A stretch of 64,000 nt of DNA, taken from the NCBI GenBank assembly GCA_022494885.1, contig JAGVSM010002822.1, forward strand, positions 1 through 64,000, read 5' to 3'. Positions 32,325 through 43,599 of this stretch are shown here, piece after piece. Source of the stretch: Micrasema longulum (Eukaryota > Arthropoda > Insecta > Trichoptera > Brachycentridae). The translations under genes and the position numbers were made by a program. Below the pieces are notes generated by a model. It had not been told where the DNA came from and made no database searches. It worked only from the letters and a program-made list of their open reading frames with translations. Position 1 is the stretch's first letter. Each line of letters starts with the position of its first letter.

Positions 32325-33405
32325 GTACATTCCGATTCACTTGAGCGTGTCCAGAAGAAATTTCTAAAATATATTAATTTTTCACCACATATCCCAGCTG
32401 CTTTATTTAATTATAATCAATTGTTATATTTAGCAATTATTTTTAAACTTTCCAGTAGAAGAATCCTAACTGATCTAATATTACTTTATAAAGTGATCAA
32501 TTTATTCATTGAATATCCAGATTTGCTGGAATTGGTGTTTCCGTGTCCCTGGTCGACATACCCGCCACAGATCTCCTTTTTGTTCTGCAAGTTCTAGGAC
32601 CAACTATCACATGCAATCGCCTATCCCTAAGCTCCACAGATATGGTAATTAGTATGAGGATAAGGCTGATGTATTTAGTTCTGGACTTGATAGTTATAAA
32701 ACGAGTCTGACTTCCTTTTTTTCTCTAGCAATATAATTCTTAAACTTTTCTCTATGTCAAAAAATGTTTATTTTTTTGCTTTTTCATATTTATGTAGATA
32801 TTTTGTGAATATTTTTGGTTACTTATCTCTATTTAGTTATAACTATTGTTGTAGTGATGTAGTTTTATCATTTTTTATTAAGTATTTATGTATTTTTATT
32901 AAGTATTTGCTATACACATACATTCATTTTTATTATGAATTTAAATATATTTCTTACTATGTATTCTGTTTTAATTTCGCATTACTGAGTTTCAAAATAT
33001 TTTTGTAGACATATTTATAAATTTTAATGGTTTTTACTATGTTTTCACTGCATTTATTACTTTGTTTTTATTATGTTTTTGCTACGTTTTTTTACTACAT
33101 TTTCACCATGTTTTTACTACATTTTTATTATGTTTTTACCACATTTTTACTAGGTTTTTACTACAATTTTACTATGTTTTTAATATGTTTTTACTAAAAT
33201 TTTACCATGATTTTACTTCATTTTTTACATTGTTTTTCACTTTGTCCTGTATCTTTATAACTGTTTCTATATATTCATTACTGTTTTTTATATTTTTTTG
33301 ACTGTCTTAGAACGGGGTAAATAACCCTAGTTAGACAGTCAAAGCAACTTTGCATAAATTATAATTTTGTATATGTAATATAATGATAATAAATAAATAA
33401 ATAAA
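32325..33405 (+). pseudogene. Non-LTR retrotransposon RT tail and long 3' UTR
   Basis: From about 32334 the frame reads H-S-D-S-L-E-R-V-Q-K-K-F-L-K-Y-I-N-F, a standard non-LTR RT C-terminal motif. It continues F-N-Y-N-Q-L-L-Y-L-A-I-I-F-K-L and ends in L-E-L-V-F-P-C-P near 32545. The rest is a T-rich 3' UTR, including a degenerate period-12 array (33028-33235). It ends with CTTAGAACGGGGTAAATAAC and (AAAT)n at 33385-33405. It lies in intron 1 of the yellow-family gene. Confidence 0.7.
33028..33235 (+). repeat. Degenerate TTTTTACTAYRT tandem array
   Basis: Successive words such as TTTTTACTACAT, TTTTATTATGT, TTTTTACCACAT and TTTTTACTAGGT recur about every 12 bases with many substitutions. The frame translating to FYYVF-like repeats is an artefact of this array. 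Confidence 0.7.
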
Positions 33406-34096
33406 ATGTAAATATGTATTATTTTCTTCATATTTATGTTAATTTAAGCCGTTTATGTAAAATTAAATAAAATTTGTAAAAATTGGCTTCGGTCGTTAAT
33501 AAATAAATGCAGGATGATTTCGAAATGAAAATTAGATTATAGAATACTGTAAAATACACGCGTTAAAATATTTCTTCATCAACAGCTTTCCATTATCCTA
33601 ACCTAACCATCTGCTTATTTTACCGTCAAGACGGCTACTGTAGCAGAAATGAAACGTCAGAATGAATTCAATCTACACGAGAACACCCAAAAAGGCGATA
33701 CGTGTTGAAAAAATATATTCACAAAGACGTAATGCCTTTTAGTGGACCATTTCTCTCGGGATCTACCAGACTGGAGTAAAGAAAGAGACTATTAAAGGGC
33801 TTCCTCATTGAAAATCAAGACTTCAAAGCGTAAAAATATGTTTAACAATTATTTCTTTTTTTTTTTTAATCAGGTAGTATTATATTTTGTTTGTTTTATT
33901 TAATAAAAAAATACAAGTTTTTTGTAATAAAAACGCGCCGAATAAACAATAATAATCATTATTTTTAGGAAGTACTTGTGCAATCAAGCAATTATGAGGA
34001 GAATAACTTGTATTTTATACAAAAAAATTAATAATAAATCATCTCTGCAGCTGGTCAATCGAGTATTAAGTATGCTATATAAAAAACAGAACTTAC

Positions 34097-34100
34097 CCAT
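34097..34100 (-). CDS. Yellow/major royal jelly protein family, exon 1 (ATG+G)
   Basis: The coding part of this exon is only ATG and the first base of Gly2. The next bases are a consensus donor, ATGG|GTAAGT (34091-34100 read on the - strand). Exon 2 requires exactly one base of a split codon, and G+GC gives Gly, so the protein starts MGNPFAHLFPLLATG with a good signal-peptide profile. The total coding length then becomes 1359 bases, 452 residues plus stop. A TATA-like box lies about 70 bases upstream. This exon was found by searching for a phase-compatible ATG-donor, so a different upstream start cannot be excluded. Confidence 0.65.
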
Positions 34101-34124
34101 GTTTGCTTCGTCCACTTGTTACTA

Positions 34125-34180
34125 TGACTGAATAATTTGCTGCTAATAAAGATGACTAGCTCCCACTCTATAATACAAGG
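34125..34180 (-). promoter_or_regulatory. Candidate core promoter of the yellow-family gene
   Basis: On the - strand, TATTATAG at 34175-34168 resembles a TATA box. Downstream are two initiator-like words, TCATC (A at 34153) and TCAGT (A at 34129). Neither sits at the ideal 30-base distance from the TATA-like word (22 and 46 bases), so the start site is uncertain. Either would give a 5' UTR of about 30-55 bases. Confidence 0.35.
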
Positions 34181-34744
34181 AGTCGGTATCCACTAGTTAG
34201 TACGTACTCTGTTTTCTGTTCGTCCTCGAAATAAGAACCCTTTGCTAACTGCAGAATTTTTAAGCTCCATGTTTTCTTTTTTGTTAAAATCTGTTATCAC
34301 ATAAATATAGTTTTATAAGGCTGCCAATAACTATAGTAAGCAAACACCGAAGTTGACAGCATGCCATGTTTGAAATGTACATATAAGGGACATGATAGCC
34401 GGAGTGGTAATGAAATAAAATCCGTAATTTGTTTGAATTATGGAAAAAAGAAAGCCCTAGACTTTCCTTAAAACTTTGAGTACCGGCCAAATACACATAG
34501 AATTTACCCTGTGCCCGGCCCATTTTTGTGAAATTTCATGCTTTGTGAAGGGTTTCTTAAAAGTGTAATAATTATGAAAATACTAGGTTAAATCAATTGA
34601 GACTTCTCATATTTATTTGAAACAATTTTACAAGTCATTTTTGTATGATAGTTTTGCCAACATTGGCCTTTATGGAGAGCCACATTGCGCATTGCAATGT
34701 TCGCACATATACAGGGTCTCACTTTTTGTATTAGGCTTTGTATC

Positions 34745-34962
34745 CCGAGGCCTTGTAAACACGTGATTATAATAACCACGCCTTGTGTCTTGGTCCCGTG
34801 TTTTCACGTGGTTTACCAGCAGCGAAAAAGTACTAATAAAAGTCACTAGATGTCAATAAAATGCACTTTTTAAGACAGCTGGTATACCACGTGAAAACAC
34901 GGGACCGGGACCCAACGTGTGGTAATATAATCACGTGTTTACACGGCTCCGGTATAGAAAGT
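34745..34962. mobile_element. Palindromic MITE with CACGTG-containing arms
   Basis: The left arm (GCCTTGTAAACACGTGATTA...GTCTTGGTCCCGTGTTTTC, ACGTGGTTTACCAGC) is the imperfect reverse complement of the right arm (GCTGGTATACCACGTGAAAA, CACGGGACC...AATCACGTGTTTACACGGC). The arms are about 80 bases and the central spacer about 55. No ORF. It lies 0.6 kb upstream of the yellow-family promoter candidate. Confidence 0.75.
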
Positions 34963-35199
34963 GTTAACTTCCGCTCGCATTGCGCCGGTGATTTTTGCAA
35001 AAAACGATGATTTAAGGCCGTGTATGAATATTTACTAATCTTGAAGTTTTCAGGGTCTATTGGACTCTGGATCGTCTGTAAGCTGTGTAAACGCTCATTT
35101 CTTTAACAATACTTTCATATCTCAGTTTCGTATTGAGACTGCAGATAACTTTATTTACTGCTTTGTTAAATATTATGACAATGTATACAAAAATAACAT

Positions 35200-35495
35200 T
35201 TTCAGGCGTTGCCTAGTATGTAGGTGAAATAATTCAATTAGATGAATCTCACCCGCATAAATAAAGGTTTCAGCTTTTTAACTTCACAAACATCAACAGA
35301 TGAAAGAATTGAAGGAATATAGATGTAACAAATATGGGCAGAATGGTGAATGTTAGACAGTGTGTAAAGTGGCCACTTAAACCTGCCATTGACAGGTCAT
35401 AAGCGCTGTAGATGCCTAGACTTCCATATTACCTTCTCTTAAATTTTCTTCATCTCTGTCTACAAAAGTTTGGACAAACTCAAAATATTGTTGAT
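35200..35495 (-). repeat. Dispersed repeat DR1, near full unit
   Basis: Starts at the unit boundary TTTTCAGGCGTTGCCTAGTA. It then has AGGTTTCAGCTTTTTAACTT, ACAGTGTGTAAAGTGGCCAC, TGACAGGTCATAAGCGCTG and GTTTGGACAAACTCAAAATA. The central S block is mostly deleted. Confidence 0.75.
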
Positions 35496-36757
35496 CAGCA
35501 CATTAGAATAAATATTTTTAATATGGAAGGATCATAGATTTTTGCTATCGACACTCTTTTATATTTGAAAAAATAAAACATGTAATAAATTAACAAGATA
35601 TTATACTCACAGGAGTTATAAAAAAACTCATTTGGGAAGTTACATAAAAAGAAAACGTTTTTATCACAATACGTAATATCAGATAATAGAATCCAAAATC
35701 GTAGGAAAACATAATAGTAGAAACATAAAGCACAGTATTATACACTGTCTATATAAATTATATTAATAACTATCACCTTAAAAAAAAAATAGTAATATTT
35801 ATTAATTGCAACACATTTAGATTTCCTATTAGACTTTTCGTAGTTCATCGGCAGTTTATGTAATTGCGAATGGCCCATATTTTCTAGAGACTTTTTGCCG
35901 AACTTCGTTGAGCGAAATTTAGGTACAAGATGTTTTGAGTTACGAGTATAAGTGAATATTATGATTAAATGAGTATTTTAAATTTTTACATTTAGTTTAT
36001 TTAAATGTTCAGTGTATTTTTTTTTTAAATTTAGAATTTGACAAGAGAAAGTTATGCGCGGTGAAATTGGATGATAATGACAATCTGTGACAATAATATT
36101 TAAATAAGATAATGCAAGTAATGACTACGATAATATGTGGAGCAAATGGACAGCAAAAATGAATATGCTTTAGAACTCTGAATAAAAATCTAGAGCAAAT
36201 GTGAATAAAGAAGTCATCAAGAAACTTACGTTTTTTTTGTGTTTAAAAATTTCAATTTCAATATTTAAACTTAAAACATAGTGTATTTGTTTACCTTTCG
36301 AAAAATCTATAATATAAAAATTATTATCAAAGATGAACTTTTATATTAATTGTGAAATATAGAAAAAAAAAAAAAACTTAAAAATAACAAAAGAGTACAA
36401 ACAAAGAAAGTATAAATAATAGAGAACCCCAACTTTTGTATTTTTATTCATTTTGCTAAAAATTATTGTTAAAAGTAACATCTTCCAGCCAACCAAAAAC
36501 GGACTGTCAAAATTAGCACATTTACATTTGTTAAGTACAAATTTTGAATAAAAATTTATTCAAACTTTGTACTTAACATAATTAATTAATATACATAATT
36601 TTCGAATTGCAGCTGTTTTTTAATGGGCGGATTAAGCAAGTACATTTTTTTAATAAACATATTTTGGATGTTCACATTATATGACAAGGGAAAGGAATGC
36701 ATGGAATGTGGGATAAAGTTTGGAAGGAGACAGAAAAGAGGAATAAAACTGAAGGGC
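35496..36757. other. AT-rich intergenic DNA, no gene seen
   Basis: No supported ORF, RNA gene or repeat end recognised. Confidence 0.5.
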
Positions 36758-37000
36758 AATTGAATCGTGTGTTTCAGAAACAGCACACAAGCCAACTTTA
36801 GGGATTTAAACTTAATAATGCCATCTTGTTTTTTTTAACCTAGACGCACGTTCTGAGCAGAAATAAAAATTCACTAATGATCAGATGTTTGTTATTTCTG
36901 CTCAGAACGTGCGTCTAGGTTAAAAAAAACAAGATGGCATCATTAAGTTGAAATCCCTAAAGTTGGCTTGTGTGTTGTTTCTGAAACACACGATTCAATT
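36758..37000. mobile_element. Long near-perfect hairpin (109-base arms)
   Basis: The left arm 36758-36866 (from AATTGAATCGTGTGTTTCAG to TTCTGAGCAGAAATAA) and right arm 36892-37000 (from TTATTTCTGCTCAGAACG to ACACGATTCAATT) are inverted copies with only a few differences, such as the T/A run and CACACA versus ACACAC. The spacer is 25 bases. No transposase, no clear target duplication. Most likely a young MITE or foldback element. Confidence 0.8.
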
Positions 37001-37134
37001 AGGGTTCTAAGGATAAATGAAATGCATGTAAATAAAATGTAAATTAAAAAACCTGGGTATGAAAAAAACTTAGTATTTAAAAAGAGCTCTAAACATGATT
37101 CGAAATAGAAAGTATGTAAATCAAATAAAATAAA

Positions 37135-37835
37135 ATAAATTATTATATAAATAATTCCTCTGTACGTGTGATGTCACCGAACTCCTCCTAAACGGCTTAA
37201 CCGATTTACGTGCGGTTTTCAGAGAAATATAGATATTTGGGTTGTGCGTGTTCGTAGATATTAAAACCTTCAATCTAATATGTAAACAAGAAGTAATGAG
37301 CATAAATATGTTATTCATAGATCTACCAAGGTTGCATTCGAGGAGAATGCATTTACAAACAAATGGTAAGATGTTATTTTGTCTATAAAAAAGTTTGTTT
37401 TTGAATGTTTACAAACAGAATTTGTTTTTTGTGGATCTAAATCAGATTCTTTCCTTAAAATCGTTTAAATTTCAACCCTTTTATTTCTTCTTACTGGATT
37501 TTTGGTAACACTAAAATAATATTAAATCAATACATTAAAATTAAAAAAAATCGTATTACTAGATAAGTACACCCCTCTGTTGGTGAGAAGACCGGAGTTT
37601 GCAAAAAGAATGCCATATATGAAAAAATATTTATTTTATGTTTTGGAATTCAACCATAAACAAGTACCTACTTAAATTCAATATTAACAATTTTTAGTTT
37701 TGGAATTTAATCACAAACAAGTACCTAGGTACCTACTTATCAATTAAAAATCTTTTTCCATGCTAATAGCAGGTGAGCCAACGCGCAACGTTTGGACAGG
37801 ACAACGTCTGACGGGTCCGCTAGTGAAGATATAAA
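37135..37835 (-). mobile_element. Helitron-like non-autonomous element, copy 2
   Basis: Read on the - strand it starts CACTAGCGGACCCGTCAGAC, GTTGTCCTGTCC. It continues TTGATAAGTAGGTACCTAGG and ends GTGACATCACACGTACAG, matching 13930-14655 in order. A young-looking CTGTTGGTGAGAAGACC block near 37577 is absent from copy 1. Confidence 0.55.
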
Positions 37836-38389
37836 AAAACACGTACTAATAATTAACGCACACTTTAAATCTCTCAAGTATTCAATTTCATCCCCAACTT
37901 TTCGATAAATGAGATTTCTTCATTTTATAAATGAAAAAAAAGCATATTTTATATTATTCAACTTGCAGTTTTATTTGAATTGTTGATTTGGGTTGAGCTT
38001 TTAACCTAAAAGTAAATTATCTCTCAACTAGTAAAATGTTAGTTACCGACTTGTTTCAAAAACCTGACGATAGATGTTTCATCGTGTATTTGTTTAAAAA
38101 AATATATTTATAAAAATACGACATATCATCGTGTAAAGGGTTAGCGATTATTGATATTGTTATAGGTATACATTATATAAATTATTTCAGTAAGTAAGTA
38201 CGTTTGTTTTATTTTGTCGGCATTGCATGATTGTTAATATGAGAATGTTTATACTCGTACTTAACCTAGATAAACGTGCCGAACACGTTGGACGTAAATC
38301 TATGTATTTGTATGAAGAATATATATTCGCTACATACTGTAAATGCGTAAATCGTAAGAAAATAAATAGAGTAATACTAAATGGCAAAA
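37836..38389. other. AT-rich intergenic DNA, no gene seen
   Basis: No supported feature. Confidence 0.45.
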
Positions 38390-39115
38390 TAATTTGAATT
38401 TATTCGAAATTCTCCAAAATAAGACGGTTTATAAAGCATAATTTTATTATATTGAACAAATTTACAGACAATGTCTAATTTAAACAAATCATACAACGAA
38501 AAACAATAATAATACAGTAACAAATAATAGAAACAATACAACAAAGAAAAGCAAAGACAAATTTATACATTAGACAGGCATTACGGAATCCAGGTTAGTT
38601 CTACAAATATACAGTCAATTTATTGGGAATATTTCTTCAGTTTATTTGTAAAAAAACTCAATTTACAATCAAAATAATTTAGACTTTGATTTTCATTTAC
38701 AAATCTTATCATTCTTGGTAGAGGTGCATGAAAACCATAATTAGTCTCAAGATGACCGAGGAATAGAATTTCATTATTTCTAAGTCTAAGTGAAAGAACA
38801 CTAAGAGATATTTGTTGGAGAATAGTCGGGACTTCAAATAAACTATTAAGTATTTTAAACATGCAAATTAAATCTGCATCAAATCGACGTTGTGAGAGAC
38901 TGGATATATTTAGGAAAAGTCGATATAGTCCATGTCGGTATAGTTATAGATATTTCTTGTGATTCCTAGTTTGTACGCAATTTTTCTTATAAATTTATGC
39001 TGAACTGATTCGATGCGATTTATATCAGTAACATATGAAGGGGACCATATTACGGAGGCGTATTCAAGAATTGGACGAACCAATAAGCAGTAATTTATTA
39101 AAAATATTTAGTTTT
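38390..39115 (-). pseudogene. Non-LTR retrotransposon RT C-terminus, decayed
   Basis: On the - strand from about 39090 the frame reads V-R-P-I-L-E-Y-A-S-V-I-W-S-P-S-Y, then I-N-R-I-E-S-V-Q-H-K-F-I-R-K-I-A-Y. After frameshifts it continues as L-L-N-S-L-F-E-V-P and ends N-Y-F-D-C-K-L-S-F-F-T-N at 38650. This is a textbook RT C-terminal tail of a different family from the 7735 and 53940 copies. The 3' part reaches about 38390. Confidence 0.72.
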
Positions 39116-39197
39116 GAATAAATAATTTAAAAACTCTAGGTATAACATCACGCAAGTTCGCAGGTATGAGTCGATACTGGTTGTTTTAAATTCCTAA

Positions 39198-39447
39198 AGA
39201 TTCATCATTCCCATTCCGCATATAACGGTGCATAGAACGCTGCATTGGCAAACCGATCGCAGCACATCTTGATCATCTTTGTTTCATGAATGTGATATGA
39301 TTTGTTTTACGGTTCAGATGCCAGACTATGAAATATTCTAGAGTAACAACACCTTAAAAAAAATGTATTTAATGTCAATCATGTCAGGAATCGAACCCGA
39401 GACCTCTTCTAGTCAAACACCCCTACCGTTACAGCACGAGGCCGATA
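39198..39447 (-). repeat. SINE family 1, full-length reverse copy
   Basis: The - strand reading is ATCGGCCTCGTGCTGTAACG, box B-like TCTCGGGTTCGATTCCTGAC, body GTCTGGCATCTGAACCG, end TATGCACCGTTATATGCGG. The head keeps good A and B boxes. Confidence 0.8.
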
Positions 39448-40510
39448 CTTAAGATTAAGAGTCTTAAATTTTTCTTTATTTTTTAGTGCGCGACTAAATC
39501 AACCTAATTATAAATGATTTAAATTACGTTCTCCATTGGGTACATTTAAGAGATAATTCGCTACAGTTCTTTTTTTGAAATTATGAATTAACCACATACC
39601 TGACAATTTTACGAACAACATTTTGACAGCTAAAATTGCGATGTTTCACAAAAATATTTTATAAAAATAACTTTAAACTCAGTAAAAATACTCCCCTTTT
39701 GTGAAACAGGAATCTATACTACGTGATTTGGTGTAATTTCAGAAATAATGATTAGCAAATATTTTTTGGGTATGAAATGGTAAGTATTGTATGCATTTAG
39801 GCCCTAATATATTCAATATGAAGAATAATATTTGTACCTTAAGAGGATGAATCTCGGGAGTCGACTTTTTGCCGTTTTGAAGTTAAAAATGCAGAAATGA
39901 TCGCAATAAGCCATGTGTTGAGTGTTATTTAATAATCCAATAATTATAAATGATATTCATATCGGAAGAGCAATTAATAAGTTTATTATTATGTGACTAG
40001 TTCTAGTGATTTTATACGTGAATAAAACACCAAAGTAAGTTGTAAAGATGCTTTTTTAAGTTGAAATAAAAATTTGAAGTCCACTTTGTTTTAGTGCAAA
40101 AAACATCACTAGTCCCAGATACACTATTTTAACATCCGTTATTATTATTTAAAAAAAACATTATTCACATTGTATAATTGTATGATGAATTGAATTGAAA
40201 GTTCTTTAAAGGTTGAAATTGTCTCATTTGGTTCAAAATAATATTTTGGAAATCACACAATCACAAAATCTTGTTTCCTAAACATTTCGTTCAATGTGAC
40301 TCCCGAGGTCATGGCGATCTTTTTTCATAAGGGCACGTGGGGCACGATCCCAGAGCCCCCGGCCTGATGGGGGCCTCGAAATTCTAATAGAGCCCCTTTC
40401 TAAAAGTCAAAGAAAAAAAAATCGTCTCCATAATTATGTCACTGATTATTATTAAAGATAGTTTTTCTGAAGGCATAATTCTTAAATTGAACCAAATAAG
40501 TTAACTTTGA
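39448..40510. other. AT-rich intergenic DNA, no gene seen
   Basis: No supported ORF or repeat. A G/C-richer patch at about 40320-40375 has no identity. Confidence 0.45.
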
Positions 40511-40514
40511 GTGA

Positions 40515-40600
40515 ACTGGTTAATATGGTTTCCTTTCATGCTTGAGGTCCCGGGTTCAATTCCCGGTTAGGTCGAATTGAAACATTTATTAGATCATCAT
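40515..40600 (+). repeat. SINE family 1, head fragment
   Basis: Contains TGAGGTCCCGGGTTCAATTC, CCGGTTAGG and ATTGAAACATTTATTAG, then a (GATCATCATCG)-like end. The body is missing. Confidence 0.55.
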
Positions 40601-41065
40601 CGTTCCATGTCCACAAACAGCCTCTAGGCCTCTATTCCAGCTGCCAGATCCTACGCAGCCTGCCAAGCCAAGTTCGCTTGCCGTAGTTCTGACATGAATT
40701 GCGGACAAACTGTCCGCGGAGGACGTCTAGAATGTTGAGAACCTGATGCCTTGTAAAGTAGGTAAGCTGGGTCAGGCTCTCAGGAGACATGCGACCTGTC
40801 GACCTTATTGCCAACGCTCGATAACTATGTCATCAGAACAACTAACATGCAGCCAATCTACCTGCATAGTCAAAATAAAATAATATTGCAAAATTATTGC
40901 AAGTTGGACCGCAGAAAAATTTTGTTTTAATAATTTGTAAATAAATCGATTGATTTTGTCGAATTCGAGATATCCAACCATAGAGGGTTGTGTTTAAAGG
41001 GAAATAATGTTTTATCTTTTTTATTTCGTTTTCTTGCTTTGCAAAGCGTGTAATTCACAAATCGG

Positions 41066-41255
41066 GTCGGGTAATCGGGTCGTGATCCTGCGGCTAGTGT
41101 CTCGGACTCACGGACCGAAGGTCCGTGGTTCGAATTCTACTTTACCCCAACTTGATTCCCATTTTCTAATAGTGAGATTTTTACAACTCGTTAAAAATGG
41201 CCCTCAAAATTAAATATTTGGGTAAACCATAAAAACGCAAATATTTCTTTTTTAA
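41066..41255 (+). repeat. tRNA-derived SINE family 2, good copy
   Basis: Head TCGGGTAATCGGGTCGTGAT, then GCGGCTAGTGTCTCGGACTC. Box B-like GTGGTTCGAATTCTACTTTA follows. The body reads CCAACTTGATTCCCATTTTC, TAATAGTGAG, TACAACTCGTTAAAAATGGC and AACGCAAATATTTC. Confidence 0.78.
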
Positions 41256-41344
41256 AATAAAAAAATCTTGAGGCGTTTCATGCATTCCAACGGAACAAAA
41301 TTTTAAATGCGACAATGTTACAATATTTTTATACATTCTAGCCA

Positions 41345-41400
41345 TCGCATCGAGTCAAAAACGCTCGTCTAGGATTCTGGTTCTATTTCACATACACAAT
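41345..41400 (-). repeat. SINE 5' extension module, isolated
   Basis: The reverse complement reads GTGTGAAATAGAACCAGAAT, CCTAGACGAGCGTTTTTGAC, TCGATG, matching the module found in front of SINE family 1 at 24740, 27905 and 57410. Here it abuts a family 3 SINE instead. Confidence 0.6.
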
Positions 41401-41405
41401 TATAT

Positions 41406-41570
41406 GGTGGCCTATGTGGTGTAGTGGTTATGACACTTGACTCACACTGTTTCTGGGTTCGATTCCCGATGAGAACACAAAAATTAAATGTGATTTTTCT
41501 CAAGCCTGGATGTACTGTGTAAATCACCACTGTAATTAGGCCTCATGGCCTGTTGTGGTGCAAAAAATAT
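41406..41570 (+). repeat. tRNA-derived SINE family 3, good copy
   Basis: GGTGGCCTATGTGGTGTAGT, GGTTATGACACTTGACTCAC, box B-like TGGGTTCGATTCCCGATG, then GTGATTTTTCTCAAGCCTGG, TGTAATTAGGCCTC and ATGGCCTGTTGTGGTG. Confidence 0.8.
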
Positions 41571-42786
41571 AAATTAAAAAATATTGTTCATCCACCCAGA
41601 CACGAGGTAAATGAATAATTTATTATTGGTTCAGGTATTTTAGCAATAAATGTATCTCAGCGTATAAAGAATACCGTTCTATATGTGAAATATAATAATT
41701 TAGACAAATATATCTAATCAAACATTTAGGCACGAAAAATTATACTCCTTAGTATCGTAAACCTAGGCAGATTGCTACACAAATTATTGTTGTAAATTAA
41801 AACGCTTGAAAAAAACATTTGGTTCTTTTTGGCTGTTCATTTATAGTTGTTCCGATTTTGATTCGTACTCAATGTTTGATCACGTCAGTAAGGTACAAGT
41901 TCTTTCTTATAGAGTGACGACTTAATATTTTATATTACGGTTGCGAATGGATTGTGAAATCTTCTTGACACGTGTTAAGAAATTCCATCTTTGGACCACA
42001 TTATAACTTTATTCGTAAAAAAGAAATACAATAAACAGTTTAGTTTCAAAATAACAAAATACGTGTAGGATAACATGTCTTCCTCTTTAATAGTGCACAG
42101 TGCTAGTGTTAGTCTTCAACCATGTTTATATTTAAGTGCTGATTTTTTGTGGTGATAATATTCGATTCCATGTTTCTATAAGTAACCTCACATTTTCTTT
42201 TTCAATTTCAATGACGTTTAGTAACAACATCATTTCGCTGTTAAATCGACAGTAATTTATGATGAAAATTATAATTAGCGGACGTTAATGCACTTTCCTG
42301 TAAAAGTTTCCGTAATCCGCAAAATCCATTATCTCTTATTTATTTAATTTCAAACAAGTGATATTTTTACTTCAAAAGCAAGTAAATTACGACCGCGATG
42401 TAAAACGAGTGTTTCGTTTTTAGATTTAATATTTTTTTTAGTTATTTAGTGAGTGCCCGCTATCTTCTTATCCTGTGCTCCGCAAAGAAAATAGATCTAC
42501 AAAATTTGTAAGTGTAAAATTCATACTCTTATTCATATAGTAATCCTTTCATTACATTTTATCAGCATATTACCCCCCCCCCCCTAGAATGTAAAAAAAC
42601 CTTGGTGATATATTATATTCTACTCTATTTTATTGTCTCAATTTGCATGCTAATTGCATTTTCATTATAGCGCAGCGTTCGTAAAAAATCTGTTTTCTTA
42701 CATATTTTAAAAAGTACTAACATTTGCAAGCGTAAGATGAAATAAATTACAATTAATTTTGCAGTTAAATTATATCTTTGTTGAAT
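41571..42786. other. AT-rich intergenic DNA, no gene seen
   Basis: No supported coding region. A homopolymer of about 13 C lies near 42573-42585. Confidence 0.45.
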
Positions 42787-42794
42787 ACTTAATA

Positions 42795-43599
42795 CATAGA
42801 ATTAAGAATAGTCCAGAAGGAGCGTAGAATCATATTTGAATACGTCGGACTGTGTTTAATAATCCCCCCACTATGGCCTACTTTCGCTGCGCGCATTCGT
42901 GATGTCGCCGCGTAATGTTGCTTGACGGGAGAAAAAATAATCATAACACAAAAATTAGGTTAAAAAAAGCAATCTGTTAATTTTTCTAAAATTTTATTGT
43001 GCACGCGGAAACATTGATTGACACAACAGAGTAGAGAAGTAAAGCGTCATTTAATAAAATTATATGAATTAATAAACTTTGAAATTAAAACATAAAACAA
43101 ATATTTTTTTACATAAAACGGATATTTTTATGTCATGTTTAATCATATTTGATGTTTTAAAGATAATGTCGGTCGAATGTCCAACACAGAGTTTTTTAAT
43201 CCGAGGTCCAATTTTCATTATTCTCTCATTAGATGAGCAAAGTAGGGTAAACAAATTTACTACCCAGGCAACACTAACGAAATGTTCATTTTGTTTCTTC
43301 GACAATCTGACCGATGGAAAAATAATTCAATTTTAAAGTAATGTATTTGCTACTTACACATTCATTTGCTAATTACACATCAAATGTTATTTCATCCTGT
43401 TTCTTTAAGATCCTTGCAGTGTTTCTACACTTTAAAAGGACACAACATGGCATAGTTGAATTCAAATCAGGAGTTGCGTACTGAGCGACGTCTACAAAGA
43501 AACTAATAGGTCAAAACGTAAAACTACTTATTTATGAGTAGTTTAGTCGCCTTATGTTTGATGCTCGTATGCGGTTTCTGGACTATTCTTAATTCTATG
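42795..43599. mobile_element. P-like DNA transposon derivative with 8-bp target duplication
   Basis: Ends CATAGAATTAAGAATAGTCC and, inverted, GGACTATTCTTAATTCTATG. It is flanked on both sides by exactly ACTTAATA (42787-42794 and 43600-43607), the 8-bp duplication length expected of P-superfamily elements. The right part (about 43040-43599) matches the copy at 15707-16511. The left about 240 bases do not, apart from the terminal repeat. On the - strand a THAP-type start (M-P-C-C-V-L-L-K-C) lies at 43453-43451. No complete transposase. Confidence 0.85.

Noticed and set aside
33062..33301. + strand Phe/Tyr/Val-rich ORF
   Set aside because: Produced by the period-12 T-rich array in a retroelement 3' UTR.
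40632..40814. - strand 60-residue ORF with L-T-Y-F-T-R-H-Q-V-L-N-I-L-D-V-L-R-G-Q-F
   Set aside because: Could be a transposon scrap, but no family, start or repeat partner was found; too weak to annotate.
42573..42585. Homopolymer of about 13 C
   Set aside because: Likely slippage or an assembly artefact; no function proposed.
43069..43336. ORFs on both strands within the P-like element
   Set aside because: Not in frame with the THAP start, no transposase motif; likely decay products.
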